64,000 bases of DNA from Hyphomicrobiales bacterium (GTDB taxonomy: Bacteria > Pseudomonadota > Alphaproteobacteria > Rhizobiales > Rhizobiaceae), in contig UBTF01000002.1 in the NCBI GenBank assembly GCA_900468285.1, forward strand, positions 174,890 through 238,889, read 5' to 3'. Made by a program: the position numbers and the translations under genes. Below, piece after piece: positions 18,372-28,025 of this stretch; within the stretch, counting starts at the first letter, position 1; the number at the start of each line of letters is the position of its first letter. A model generated the notes under the pieces. The model was not told the DNA's origin, did no database searches, and was given only the letters and a program-made list of their open reading frames with translations.

Positions 18372-19274
18372 ATGCCTATGCCATTGGACTGGGACAAACT
18401 GCGCATCTTTCATGCGGCCGCCGAAGCAGGATCTTTCACCCACGCAGCTGACAAGCTGCATCTGTCCCAGTCGGCCATCAGCCGTCAGGTCAGCGCGCTG
18501 GAGCAGGATGTGGGCGTCAAGCTCTTCCACCGCCACGCGCGCGGCCTGATCCTGACGGAACAGGGCGAATTGCTCTACAGAACAGCCCATGATGTTCTGC
18601 TGAAGCTCGAAACCGTGAAGATGCAGCTGACGGAAACGACGGAGAAGCCAAGCGGCAAGCTGCGTGTGACGACAACGGTTGGCCTTGGCCAGGGTTGGCT
18701 GACCGATAAGGTGCAGGAATTTCTCCAGCTCTATCCGGAAATGTCGATCCAGCTGATCCTCGACAACGAGGAACTGGATGTGAACATGCGCCACGCCGAT
18801 TGCGCCATTCGCCTGCGCCAGCCACAGCAGTCTGACCTTATTCAGCGCAAGCTTTTTACAGTGCATATGCATGTCTATGCCGCACCTTCCTATATCAACC
18901 GATATGGAGAGCCGCAGTCGATCGAGGATCTGGATACCCACAAGATCATTTCCTTCGGCGAACCGGCACCGAATTATCTTCTGGATGTGAACTGGCTCGA
19001 AAATGCCGGCCGCTCATCAGACAATACCCGCCTTGCCCACCTGCAGATTAACAGCCAGACCTCCATCAAGCGCGCCTGCCTGCTCGGCATCGGCATCGCC
19101 TGCCTGCCGGATTACATCGTTGGCCGAGACCCAGGCCTCATCCAGCTTTCGTTGCCAGCGGATATCCCTTCATTCGATACCTATTTCTGCTATCCGGATG
19201 AGCTGAAGAATGCGGCAAAGCTTAAGGTCTTCCGTGACTTCATCGTGGCGAAAGCGCGCAACTGGAATTTCTGA
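18372..19274 (+). CDS. lsrB: LysR-family redox/LPS regulator LsrB
   Basis: A 300-residue LysR protein: helix-turn-helix in the first 65 residues (FTHAADKLHLSQSAISRQVSAL shortened across residues 22-43), effector domain after about 95. It matches LsrB, the LysR regulator located beside trxB in rhizobia. In Sinorhizobium meliloti it is described as controlling LPS and oxidative-stress genes through cysteine redox state. Cysteines are at 144, 236, 244 and 273. The 17-base gap to trxB suggests cotranscription. Two sRNA genes follow. Confidence 0.9.
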   Translation: MPMPLDWDKLRIFHAAAEAGSFTHAADKLHLSQSAISRQVSALEQDVGVKLFHRHARGLILTEQGELLYRTAHDVLLKLETVKMQLTETTEKPSGKLRVTTTVGLGQGWLTDKVQEFLQLYPEMSIQLILDNEELDVNMRHADCAIRLRQPQQSDLIQRKLFTVHMHVYAAPSYINRYGEPQSIEDLDTHKIISFGEPAPNYLLDVNWLENAGRSSDNTRLAHLQINSQTSIKRACLLGIGIACLPDYIVGRDPGLIQLSLPADIPSFDTYFCYPDELKNAAKLKVFRDFIVAKARNWNF

Positions 19275-19433
19275 CCGGCGCGCATGTTCCTGTATTTTTA
19301 TTGATATTAATCAAAAACTTAACGCCATCACGGCGATGCGATTCTAAAGAGATCGATCGTAGATTTGCGAAATAAATATGACACCAAACAACAGCGATGC
19401 GCCAGGCGCAGGGCTGGCCTGCACAAAAAAGAG

Positions 19434-19462
19434 TTGAACGCTGCCCAAATAAGCACCATATC
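19434..19462 (+). promoter_or_regulatory. Promoter of the first AbcR-like sRNA
   Basis: TTGAAC (19434-19439) and CATATC (19457-19462) are separated by 17 bases, giving an expected start near 19469. The second sRNA has the same layout 204 bases downstream. The stretch 19275-19433 between lsrB and this promoter shows no gene. Confidence 0.65.
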
Positions 19463-19468
19463 GCACAC

Positions 19469-19587
19469 AGCTGATGCACACGGCGGCTTTTCCTCCCAGT
19501 TCCGCCGCGTCAGCTGTTCCCCTCTGGAGGTTATTTGACCTTCACACTTATAAGGGCCCTGGAGCGATCCGGTGGCCCTCTTTTTTT
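19469..19587 (+). ncRNA. AbcR-family (alpha-r15) small RNA, first copy
   Basis: About 119 nt predicted from the promoter to the T-tract. It contains CCTCCCAG and a 20-base core at 19511-19530 (CAGCTGTTCCCCTCTGGAGG) that recurs exactly in the second copy. The CU-rich unpaired segments can pair with ribosome-binding sites. The 3' hairpin has arms AGGGCC and GGCCCT and ends in T7 (19581-19587). In Rhizobiaceae two tandem Hfq-dependent AbcR sRNAs, which repress ABC-transporter mRNAs, lie between lsrB and an arsR gene, exactly this position. Which copy is AbcR1 is not decided here. Confidence 0.82.
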
Positions 19588-19637
19588 GCCCGTAATATTT
19601 TTCCTTCGCTACCCCAGGTTAATTTGATTGCGCGCCC

Positions 19638-19666
19638 TTGTTCTTTTGCGTGGCCATTTCCATATT
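19638..19666 (+). promoter_or_regulatory. Promoter of the second AbcR-like sRNA
   Basis: TTGTTC (19638-19643), a 17-base spacer and CATATT (19661-19666) give an expected start near 19673. Its -35 element is further from consensus than that of the first copy, so the two RNAs may differ in strength or control. Confidence 0.6.
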
Positions 19667-19672
19667 CAGTTC

Positions 19673-19774
19673 AGTTGTCGCTGGTGCACGGACTGCATCT
19701 GACAGCTGTTCCCCTCTGGAGGTTTTTACCTTCAAAACTGTCAGGCCGCGGAGAAATCCAGCGGCCTTTTTTTT
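19673..19774 (+). ncRNA. AbcR-family (alpha-r15) small RNA, second copy
   Basis: About 102 nt predicted. The shared core is at 19703-19722 and is followed by GTTTTTACCTTCA, close to the first copy. Outside the core the 5' parts differ. The terminator has arms AGGCCGC and GCGGCCT (19743-19767) and a T-tract to 19774. Separate promoter and terminator indicate independent transcription. Confidence 0.8.
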
Positions 19775-19803
19775 CCAACCTCGAAATATTGCACAGCCCC
19801 TTG

Positions 19804-19832
19804 ATATCGGTTTTTCCCGATATAAATATCGG
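19804..19832. promoter_or_regulatory. Palindromic operator upstream of the ArsR gene
   Basis: ATATCGG (19804-19810) and its complement CCGATAT (19817-19823) form an inverted repeat, and a third ATATCGG half-site follows at 19826-19832, 25 bases before the start codon. ArsR-SmtB dimers bind such AT-rich palindromes, so autoregulation is likely. Confidence 0.55.
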
Positions 19833-19856
19833 TATGGACAGATATACGGAAACGAT

Positions 19857-20147
19857 ATGAACCACGAAGATGCACTCAAGGCCATTGCACATCCCGTCCG
19901 GCTGAAGTTTCTCGAATGGCTCAAAGAGCCAGAACAGCACTTCAACCAGGCCCACCCCTTTACCATGGGGGTCTGCGCCCATCAGTTCGAGATAAGCGGT
20001 CTTTCGCAATCGACAGTCTCATCCCACCTCTCAGCCCTCCAGGCTGCGGGACTGGTTCGTTCGCGGAAGGTCGGGCAGTGGAACTTCTATGAGCGCGACG
20101 AGGAAAATATCGCAAAATTTCTGACCTATCTGAACCAGAAGCTTTAA
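19857..20147 (+). CDS. ArsR-family transcriptional regulator
   Basis: A 96-residue winged-helix ArsR/SmtB protein. The recognition region is LSQSTVSSHLSALQAAGLVRSRKVGQWNFY. Cys is present only near residue 39 (MGVCAHQFE), so the ELCVCDL-type metal site is absent and the signal is probably not a classical metal ion. The ATG at 19857 has a GGAAA-like ribosome site; a longer frame upstream runs through the sRNA region and is rejected. The 47-base gap to the Old Yellow Enzyme gene suggests one operon. Confidence 0.9.
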   Translation: MNHEDALKAIAHPVRLKFLEWLKEPEQHFNQAHPFTMGVCAHQFEISGLSQSTVSSHLSALQAAGLVRSRKVGQWNFYERDEENIAKFLTYLNQKL

Positions 20148-20194
20148 GCGCGCATTTCAGCGCTCTCTAACAACCGGAAGAGAAAGCCTATCCC

Positions 20195-21307
20195 ATGACA
20201 AAATTGTTTGAGCCTGCACAGGCGGGCGACATTTCACTGGCAAACCGCGTCGTAATGGCCCCCCTCACCCGTAATCGGTCACCGGGTGCCATTCCAAACA
20301 ACCTGAACGCAGCCTATTACGAGCAGCGTGCGACTGCCGGGCTTATCGTGTCGGAAGGCACACCGGTTTCCCAGCAGGGCCAGGGTTACGCAGACGTACC
20401 CGGCCTCTACAAGCAGGAAGCAATTGACGGCTGGAAGGCCGTGACTGAGGGCGTGCACAATGCGGGTGGCAAGATCGTCGCCCAGATCTGGCACGTTGGC
20501 CGCATCTCCCACACATCACTTCAGCCACACGGCGGCCAGCCGGTTGCGCCCTCTCCTATCAAGGCGAACTCCAAGACCTACATCATCAATGATGACGGCA
20601 CGGGCGGCTTTGCCGAGACATCCGAGCCCCGGGAACTTGGCTTGAGCGAAATCCCGGTCGTTCTCGAAGACTACCGCACCGGCGCGCGCGCCGCTATCGA
20701 TGCAGGTTTCGATGGTGTGGAAATTCATGCCGCCAATGGTTACCTCATCGACCAGTTCCTCAAATCCGGCACCAACCAGCGCACGGATGAGTATGGTGGC
20801 TCGATCGAGAACCGGGCACGCTTCCTGCTGGACGTTGTCGACATGGTCACCAAGGAAATTGGTGCTGGCCGTACTGGCATTCGTCTTTCCCCGGTCACAC
20901 CAGCCAACGATATTTTCGAGAGCGATCCACAGCCATTGTTCGAATATGTCGTCCGCGAACTTGGCACCCGCGGCCTGGCCTTCATTCACGTTATTGAAGG
21001 TGCAACGGGCGGTCCCCGTGACTTTAAACAGGGCGACAAGCCATTCGACTACGCAGCACTCAAGGCTGCCTATACCAATGCCGGTGGCAAAGGCCTGTGG
21101 ATTGCCAATAATGGTTACGACCGCGACAAAGCGATCGAAGCAACAGAAAGCGGCAAGGCGGATGCCATCGCGTTCGGCAAGGCCTTCATTTCCAACCCGG
21201 ATCTGGTACGCCGCCTCAAGGACAATGCGCCGCTGAACGAGCCTAACCAGGCTACCTTCTACGGCGGTGGCGCTGAAGGCTACACAGACTACCCTGCTCT
21301 CGCCTAA
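20195..21307 (+). CDS. Old Yellow Enzyme family NADH:flavin oxidoreductase (NemA/NerA-like)
   Basis: A 370-residue FMN-dependent ene-reductase. It shows the family start LFEPAQAGDISLANRVVMAPLTR, the substrate-binding His-Asn pair in IHAANGYLIDQFL, YGGSIENRARF, and the FMN phosphate site IAFGKAFISNPDL. Homologues include E. coli NemA and Agrobacterium NerA (nitrate-ester reductase), which reduce activated alkenes, maleimides and nitro esters. The upstream ArsR gene is the probable repressor, resembling nemR-nemA logic with a different regulator family. A strong terminator follows. Confidence 0.93.
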   Translation: MTKLFEPAQAGDISLANRVVMAPLTRNRSPGAIPNNLNAAYYEQRATAGLIVSEGTPVSQQGQGYADVPGLYKQEAIDGWKAVTEGVHNAGGKIVAQIWHVGRISHTSLQPHGGQPVAPSPIKANSKTYIINDDGTGGFAETSEPRELGLSEIPVVLEDYRTGARAAIDAGFDGVEIHAANGYLIDQFLKSGTNQRTDEYGGSIENRARFLLDVVDMVTKEIGAGRTGIRLSPVTPANDIFESDPQPLFEYVVRELGTRGLAFIHVIEGATGGPRDFKQGDKPFDYAALKAAYTNAGGKGLWIANNGYDRDKAIEATESGKADAIAFGKAFISNPDLVRRLKDNAPLNEPNQATFYGGGAEGYTDYPALA

Positions 21308-21314
21308 AATAGAC

Positions 21315-21352
21315 ACGCCGCGCACTCGAAAGGGTGCGCGGCGTTTTTTTTT
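21315..21352 (+). terminator. Intrinsic terminator after the Old Yellow Enzyme gene
   Basis: Eleven-base arms (21315-21325 and 21334-21344) pair perfectly and are followed by nine Ts. Confidence 0.93.
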
Positions 21353-21367
21353 AGCGCACCATGTTTT

Positions 21368-22330
21368 CTAGAGGCACTTCATATCCACAAGTGTTGCCCT
21401 CACCGCATCATCAATAGGTGTGCGCGGCTCGGCCCCTAGAAAGGCGACCAGTTTCTCATTGCTCATCCTCACCGGCGTGGCCCAGAGATAACGCATCTCC
21501 AACACTTCCCGAAACAACCGTACAAACGGCGAAGCGAGCCTGAAAAGCCACCACGGCATGCGTTTGACGGGAATATCCCGCCCTGCGACGCGCTGGATTG
21601 CCCGCGCCATCTCCTGCCCATCCCGGTCCCAGAATCCTTCCATGTGGTAGACGGCGAATGTCTCCAGTTCTGCTTTCCGGTCCAGCAATTGTCCGATTGT
21701 TTCCGCCATATCCGGCAGATAGGTCCACTGATGACCAACACCCGCGACACCGGGATTGGAGACGCTGGTGACCGTCCTGCCAGGCTTGACCAACTGGTGG
21801 AACCAGTTGTTTTGCGCGCCGGGACCGAAAAAATCCCCCGCTCGGACGATCAGCACCGGTACGCCACGCTCAGACGCCCGGCGGAGACGAGCCTCCATCT
21901 CGACACGGATGGCGCCCTTGGAGGTTAGAGGCCGCTGTGGGCTCTGCTCGGTGAGATCGGGAAAGCTGTCCGGTCCGAAATTATAGACAGTGCCGGGCAA
22001 AAGAATGCGTGCACCCGTCGCCTCAGCGGCGCGGATCGTGTTGTCCAGCATGGGCAGCACCAGCGTTTCCCAGTTTATGTAACCGGGTGGATTGACCGCA
22101 TGGATGATCAGCGCTGCGCCTTCAGCGGCTTTCATCACATCGCCTTCATTCAAGGCATCGCCCTCAATCCACTCCATTAATGAATTAGTCGATGCAGGCG
22201 GGGTGCCACGGACCAACGCACGAACACGCCAGCCTCTTTGTAAAACTGTGGTTACGACATGGCTGCCTATCCCACCTCTGGCGCCTAGAACGAGGGCGAG
22301 AGGCGATGTCTTTTCTGAAACGTTCAACAC
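21368..22330 (-). CDS. NAD(P)-dependent epimerase/dehydratase-like SDR protein
   Basis: A 320-residue extended/atypical short-chain dehydrogenase. The nucleotide-binding motif is VLGARGGIGSHVV. The usual YxxxK is not obvious: the corresponding region reads LTSKGAIRVEMEARL. It may therefore act as a binder or an atypical reductase rather than a standard epimerase. The start is GTG at 22330 with GGAG seven bases upstream. It is divergent from a LysR gene, its likely regulator, across about 90 bases. Substrate unknown. Confidence 0.82.
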   Translation of the reverse strand: MLNVSEKTSPLALVLGARGGIGSHVVTTVLQRGWRVRALVRGTPPASTNSLMEWIEGDALNEGDVMKAAEGAALIIHAVNPPGYINWETLVLPMLDNTIRAAEATGARILLPGTVYNFGPDSFPDLTEQSPQRPLTSKGAIRVEMEARLRRASERGVPVLIVRAGDFFGPGAQNNWFHQLVKPGRTVTSVSNPGVAGVGHQWTYLPDMAETIGQLLDRKAELETFAVYHMEGFWDRDGQEMARAIQRVAGRDIPVKRMPWWLFRLASPFVRLFREVLEMRYLWATPVRMSNEKLVAFLGAEPRTPIDDAVRATLVDMKCL

Positions 22331-22423
22331 GGTGAAACTCCATAATCCGGTGTGGTTGGACTATGGACCTCGCCCATGCTATACAAAATTAGAGAAAAAC
22401 GTTGAGCATCCATTCAAAAATAT

Positions 22424-23368
22424 ATGGCGCGACATCGCAATATCAGTTGGGACTATTATCGCACTTTCTTGAGTGTGCTTCGCGATGGCTCCCTATCGGC
22501 TGCAGCGCGAGAGCTTGCGCTGACCCAGCCAACGGTGGGGCGGCATATCGCAGCTCTGGAGGAAGCCGTTGGCTTTGAACTTTTCATCCGGTCACCGCAG
22601 GGTCTGTTGCCAACGGATGCCGCCATTGCACTCAGACCCTATGCCGAAAACCTTGCAGCCACCACCTCCGCCCTGCTGCGTGCTGCCTCTGGAGAGGTCG
22701 GCAAGATCGAAGGCACCGTGCGCATCAGCGCATCGGATGTGATGGGCGTCGAAATTCTTCCTCCTATCATTGCCAAACTTCAGGAGACTTTTCCTCGACT
22801 GGAGATCGAATTGTCTCTTAGCAACGCACTGGAAGACCTGCTGCGACGGGATGTCGACATCGCAATCCGCATGACGGAGCCGGTCCAGAATGCGGTGGTC
22901 ATGCGCTATGTCGGCAATTTTCGGATCGGCTTTCACGCCAACCCTTCCTATCTTCAAAAAATGGGCACCCCCACCACCAACGAGGATCTGGCGCAACATC
23001 GCCTTATTGGCTTTGACACCCGGACACCCTTTGTCCGCGCGGCACTTGAGCGGGTAAAGCGCGATACGCCCTCCATGCCGGACTTCGATCAGATCATTTT
23101 CAACATGCGCACGGACAGCAATCTTGCGCAGCTTGCACTGATACGGTCCGGGGGCGGTGTCGGTATGTGCCAGATCGGCCTTGCTAAAGACGATTCCAAC
23201 CTCGTACGCGTGTTGCCCGACCTGGACATGTCTCTCCACACATGGGTGGCCATGCATGAAAACCTGCGTTCATCGCCGCGATGCCGGGCGACATTCGATG
23301 CCTTGGTGCAAGGATTGAAGGGCTTTCTGAAAGCGGCAGACCCGGCGGCACCCGCCCTCAAGCGCTGA
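22424..23368 (+). CDS. LysR-family transcriptional regulator
   Basis: A 314-residue LysR protein with the helix-turn-helix at about residues 10-50 (GSLSAAARELALTQPTVGR) and an effector-binding domain thereafter. It is divergently paired with the SDR gene, suggesting it controls that gene and itself. A DUF2188 gene converges on it 11 bases downstream. Confidence 0.9.
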   Translation: MARHRNISWDYYRTFLSVLRDGSLSAAARELALTQPTVGRHIAALEEAVGFELFIRSPQGLLPTDAAIALRPYAENLAATTSALLRAASGEVGKIEGTVRISASDVMGVEILPPIIAKLQETFPRLEIELSLSNALEDLLRRDVDIAIRMTEPVQNAVVMRYVGNFRIGFHANPSYLQKMGTPTTNEDLAQHRLIGFDTRTPFVRAALERVKRDTPSMPDFDQIIFNMRTDSNLAQLALIRSGGGVGMCQIGLAKDDSNLVRVLPDLDMSLHTWVAMHENLRSSPRCRATFDALVQGLKGFLKAADPAAPALKR

Positions 23369-23379
23369 ACGCAATCACG

Positions 23380-23640
23380 CTAGGGCCTCAGGGACTGGGC
23401 ATGGTCCACCACCTCGGCCTCCGGCCTGTCGCCGCCCTGGCTGTGTTCTATGTGCCAACGGCCGCCTTCGTCCTGATAGTAGATTTCCTCATCATCGCCT
23501 CCAACCTGCTGCTCAGCTGCTGCAATGCGGGCTGCCTGCACGGCGTCGGAATGGGTGGGAAACGCTTCGGAATAGGCTCCGTTCATACGGTAAGCCCAGC
23601 CGCCATCGTGCTCGACAATCTCATAAACCACTTTGGTCAT
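23380..23640 (-). CDS. DUF2188 domain small protein
   Basis: An 86-residue acidic protein of the DUF2188 type. It contains VYEIVEHDGGWAYRMNG, an HSDAVQAARIAAAEQQ helix and a QDEGGRWHIEH segment, the tandem beta-beta-alpha pattern of the family. No biochemical function is known. The start at 23640 is set by a strong AGGAGG eight bases upstream; upstream codons in the same frame are dismissed. The 187 bases to the antiporter gene hold both promoters. Confidence 0.85.
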   Translation of the reverse strand: MTKVVYEIVEHDGGWAYRMNGAYSEAFPTHSDAVQAARIAAAEQQVGGDDEEIYYQDEGGRWHIEHSQGGDRPEAEVVDHAQSLRP

Positions 23641-23827
23641 GCACACTTCCTCCTGATAGATTGAAGGAGCGTGGCAACCTTTGCCGCAAAAGCGCATTCA
23701 AGGACCAGATCGCGGCGTTGTTGCCATGTCCTTGATCGTTACTATCCTACCAAAAAGCGCATTGTGCAAATTCCGCAATGTCGCAGCCTTCGTGGATCAC
23801 CGCGCTGAGCATTATGAAAGGCCGACC

Positions 23828-24943
23828 ATGTCAATTGCGACAACTATGAAACAGGAACGGATGTTGCTGGCGGCAGTCCCCTGTGCTGCCCTTGCTTATT
23901 TTGCCGAACACGCCGTCATGGAGCAGAGCAAGGCCGTATCCTTCATCGTTGCCGCGGCTTTGATCGGCGTCATCATTCTCGTTTCCATGCGCGTGGCCCA
24001 TCATGCCGAAATTCTGGCCGCCAAGGTTGGCGATCCCTATGGAACGATGATCCTCACCCTTTCAGCGGTCGCCGTGGAAGTGCTGATCCTTGCCATCATC
24101 ATGCAGGAATCCAGCTCGCCAACACTCGTGCGTGACACAATCTATTCGGCAGTCATGATCGACATCAACGGCATATTGGGGCTTGCGGCGCTTCTGGGCG
24201 GCCTCAAGCATGGCGAGCAGCCCTATAATGACGATTCCGGCAAGACCTATGGCGTGATGATCCTGACCGCCATGGGCATATCCATGATCGTGCCTGAATT
24301 CATTCCCGGTGAAAGCTGGCATATCTATTCCGCCTTCACCATCTGCGCCATGATCGTCCTTTACGCGCTTTTCCTGAAAATGCAGGTCGGCCCACACAGC
24401 TATTTCTTCAGCTACAGCTACCCCCGCAGTGAGCGGAAGAAGGCCACGACTTCAGGGACGCCGGCAGCAGAACCGGATGAAGAGGATGGGCCTGCGACCA
24501 AATCGATCACAGTCATTCTGCTCGGCGTTGTCATCATCGGTGTTCTCGCGGAATTCATGTCGGCCTTTCTGGGCCACGGCCTTGAGGGAAGTGGCGCACC
24601 GGTTGCACTCATGGCAGTCGTCGTCGCGACGATCTCGGCAGCACCGGAAATCATGACGGCGATGCGATCCGCCCTACGCAACCGGATGCAGTCGGTGGTC
24701 AACATCGCCATGGGCGCATCGCTATCGACAGTCATCCTGACGGTCCCGGTCATGGAAGCCATCGCGCTTTACACCGGACAGCCTTTCATCATGGCCATGA
24801 CGCCAGTTCAAACCGTCATGGTCTTCATCACCCTGATTGCGGCCGCTATCAATCTCAATGACGGGGAAACGAACGCCATTGAAGGGATGACCCATTTTAT
24901 CCTCTTTGCAACATTCATCATGCTTCTTTTTCTGGGACTTTAA
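23828..24943 (+). CDS. Ca2+/H+ antiporter-like membrane protein (ChaA/CaCA family)
   Basis: A 371-residue protein with about ten or eleven hydrophobic segments in two halves, separated by a charged cytoplasmic loop at about residues 205-230 (ATTSGTPAAEPDEEDGPATK). Conserved alpha-repeat-like motifs SAVAVEVLILAIIM and VATISAAPEIMTAMRSA fit cation/Ca2+ exchangers of the ChaA group, which expel Ca2+ or Na+ in exchange for H+. The start ATG at 23828 follows GAAAGG. Ion specificity is inferred. Confidence 0.85.
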   Translation: MSIATTMKQERMLLAAVPCAALAYFAEHAVMEQSKAVSFIVAAALIGVIILVSMRVAHHAEILAAKVGDPYGTMILTLSAVAVEVLILAIIMQESSSPTLVRDTIYSAVMIDINGILGLAALLGGLKHGEQPYNDDSGKTYGVMILTAMGISMIVPEFIPGESWHIYSAFTICAMIVLYALFLKMQVGPHSYFFSYSYPRSERKKATTSGTPAAEPDEEDGPATKSITVILLGVVIIGVLAEFMSAFLGHGLEGSGAPVALMAVVVATISAAPEIMTAMRSALRNRMQSVVNIAMGASLSTVILTVPVMEAIALYTGQPFIMAMTPVQTVMVFITLIAAAINLNDGETNAIEGMTHFILFATFIMLLFLGL

Positions 24944-24992
24944 GAGCGAAATCAGGACCTTAACAGATAGCATTGAATCAATGCACGAAACG

Positions 24993-25022
24993 AAAAGGCC
25001 CGGCATCGCTGCCGGGCCTTTT
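24993..25022. terminator. Bidirectional terminator between antiporter and aatA
   Basis: Twelve-base perfect arms (24993-25004, 25011-25022), ending AAAA on the left and TTTT on the right, serve the two convergent genes. Confidence 0.9.
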
Positions 25023-25045
25023 CATTAAATTCAGGATGAAGACGA

Positions 25046-26413
<1,368 letters not shown>

Positions 26414-26454
26414 CTAGGCTAAGACGGCTGAAATGATTTTCCGGGTGGATCGCC

Positions 26455-27372
26455 GTGGCACCGAAAAGCATTTTTTCAAATCTCTCACGCGAGGCCGATG
26501 GCTCCTGGTCAACGACCTATGCCCCCTTTACGCTCAGATCCGCGCTACAGCCCATATTTCGCAGGCTGTCCGATGGCCGGTTCGACATAGATTCCTTCGA
26601 GGGTCTGGTGCGCCCCTACCAGGCATCGCAACTGGTGCCGCCAGCCCAGCTTTTCGCGCAGATCCATCCCGATGACATCGAGGCGATCGACAGCATCCTG
26701 CGCACGATCCACATTCTCAATACCGGCGCATTGGCGAGATCGAGGGCGCGCATTTTCGTCAATTTCCATCCGGGCCTGTTTCGCACTCCCGCCAAGATGC
26801 AGCAGGAAGTGGAGCGGATGCGGCTTTCGGCCCATGAGGCTGGAATGGCCCCTGATCGGATTGTCTGCGAAGTTGCGGAAAACAAGGGTGCCGATACGCG
26901 GCTGGTCGCCGATTTCGCCGACCACATGCGCGCCATGGGTTTTCGTGTCGCCATCGCTGATTTCGGTGCCGGCGATTCCGATATCGAGCGGGTCAAGCTG
27001 ATCAAGCCCGATTACGTCAAATTCGAAGCGGCCTGGGCCCGCAACTTCATGCGCAATTCCGCTGGTGCGGCCCTCCTGCGCCTCATCGTCCGGCAATTTG
27101 TCGCCGAAGGTATCGAACCGATCTTTGAAGCACTCGAGGAAGAACGCGAGATAGACCTGTGCGTGGACCTGGGTGTGGCGCTGATGCAGGGCTATGCACT
27201 GGCAAGGCCTGAACTGGCTCCCACCACCTTCAATGAAAGGTTTCCCGAGCTTCTCGGAGCAGCGCGCGCAACCGGGTTTAAACAGTCCATTAAGCCCTCT
27301 TCGAGACTTCCTGCTGGGAACGAGATACGCGGCCCCAAACCGGTCAAAACCTTCGGCAAACGAGGAATTTGA
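26455..27372 (+). CDS. Degenerate EAL-domain protein
   Basis: A 305-residue cytoplasmic protein consisting mainly of an EAL domain (about 35-255). The EAL signature reads FEGLVRP. The asparagine region is FVNFHPGLF. The normal DDFGTG loop is IADFGAGDSD, losing the first metal-binding Asp, and the EGVE glutamate region is altered (FEALEEERE). Cyclic-di-GMP hydrolysis is therefore doubtful and a binding or protein-interaction role is more likely. The start is GTG at 26455 after GGTGGA. Confidence 0.85.
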   Translation: MAPKSIFSNLSREADGSWSTTYAPFTLRSALQPIFRRLSDGRFDIDSFEGLVRPYQASQLVPPAQLFAQIHPDDIEAIDSILRTIHILNTGALARSRARIFVNFHPGLFRTPAKMQQEVERMRLSAHEAGMAPDRIVCEVAENKGADTRLVADFADHMRAMGFRVAIADFGAGDSDIERVKLIKPDYVKFEAAWARNFMRNSAGAALLRLIVRQFVAEGIEPIFEALEEEREIDLCVDLGVALMQGYALARPELAPTTFNERFPELLGAARATGFKQSIKPSSRLPAGNEIRGPKPVKTFGKRGI

Positions 27373-27562
27373 CAGGCGTTTATCTCTTGTTAACCGCCGC
27401 CTTGTTATCGCCACAATAAATACGCCGGACTGTCCGAATTCGGTCCACAAGCCGTCCACTTCAAAGCCAATTTTAAACCATGTCGCGAATTTCCGTGCCG
27501 TGCGTCGCATTGTCGGCATTCAGGCGGGAGCGGGCGCAGAACGTGGGCAAGGAACCAGAACA

Positions 27563-27901
27563 ATGTTTCTCAATGATCGGAATTCGGCAGACCGGCTGAG
27601 AACCCAAAGAATGCTTTTTTCGCTCTGGATGGCATTGGCCGCGTTGATGGTCGTCATCACCATGGCCGCAGGGCTTGCCACCTCGGCTCACGCGCTCGAG
27701 GCATCGCCGGACCAGGCAAATGAAATGGTCGACAACATCCATACGTCGGCGATCGCCTCGGCTCCCATATCCAGGGCGTCGGACCGCATCCTGGTAACCG
27801 CACTTGTCGTTACCGGCTTCGTCACAATGGCCATTGGCGGCATCGTGCTGACCGTCAACGGCATTCGCGAAACCTCGCCCACGCGCAGTCGTCGGGACTG
27901 A
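27563..27901 (+). CDS. Hypothetical membrane protein with two transmembrane segments
   Basis: A 112-residue protein. There is a hydrophobic segment at about 17-44, which could be a signal peptide or membrane anchor, a short soluble stretch, and a second segment at about 80-104. The tail is basic. No family is recognised. AAGGAA precedes the ATG at 27563. It stands alone between the EAL gene and an EamA exporter, 124 bases from the latter; that gap contains a 10-base direct repeat (27943-27952 and 27959-27968). Confidence 0.6.
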   Translation: MFLNDRNSADRLRTQRMLFSLWMALAALMVVITMAAGLATSAHALEASPDQANEMVDNIHTSAIASAPISRASDRILVTALVVTGFVTMAIGGIVLTVNGIRETSPTRSRRD

Positions 27902-28025
27902 CCGGTCAGCTTGCCGCAATCATTCTTTGCTGTTAGAGCAGCGTCAAATTTGGCAAGGGTCAAATTTGCCAGAACGACGCCTGGATCACGTTCCAGCGTG
28001 TCATGGCCTTTGCATCCGGTGAGAC

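Noticed and set aside
26545-27519. 324-codon open frame antisense to the EAL gene
   Set aside because: The plus-strand frame has clear EAL homology and a start site; the minus frame has none.
27943-27968. 10-base direct repeat before the EamA gene
   Set aside because: Too short and isolated to call an operator or mobile-element trace.
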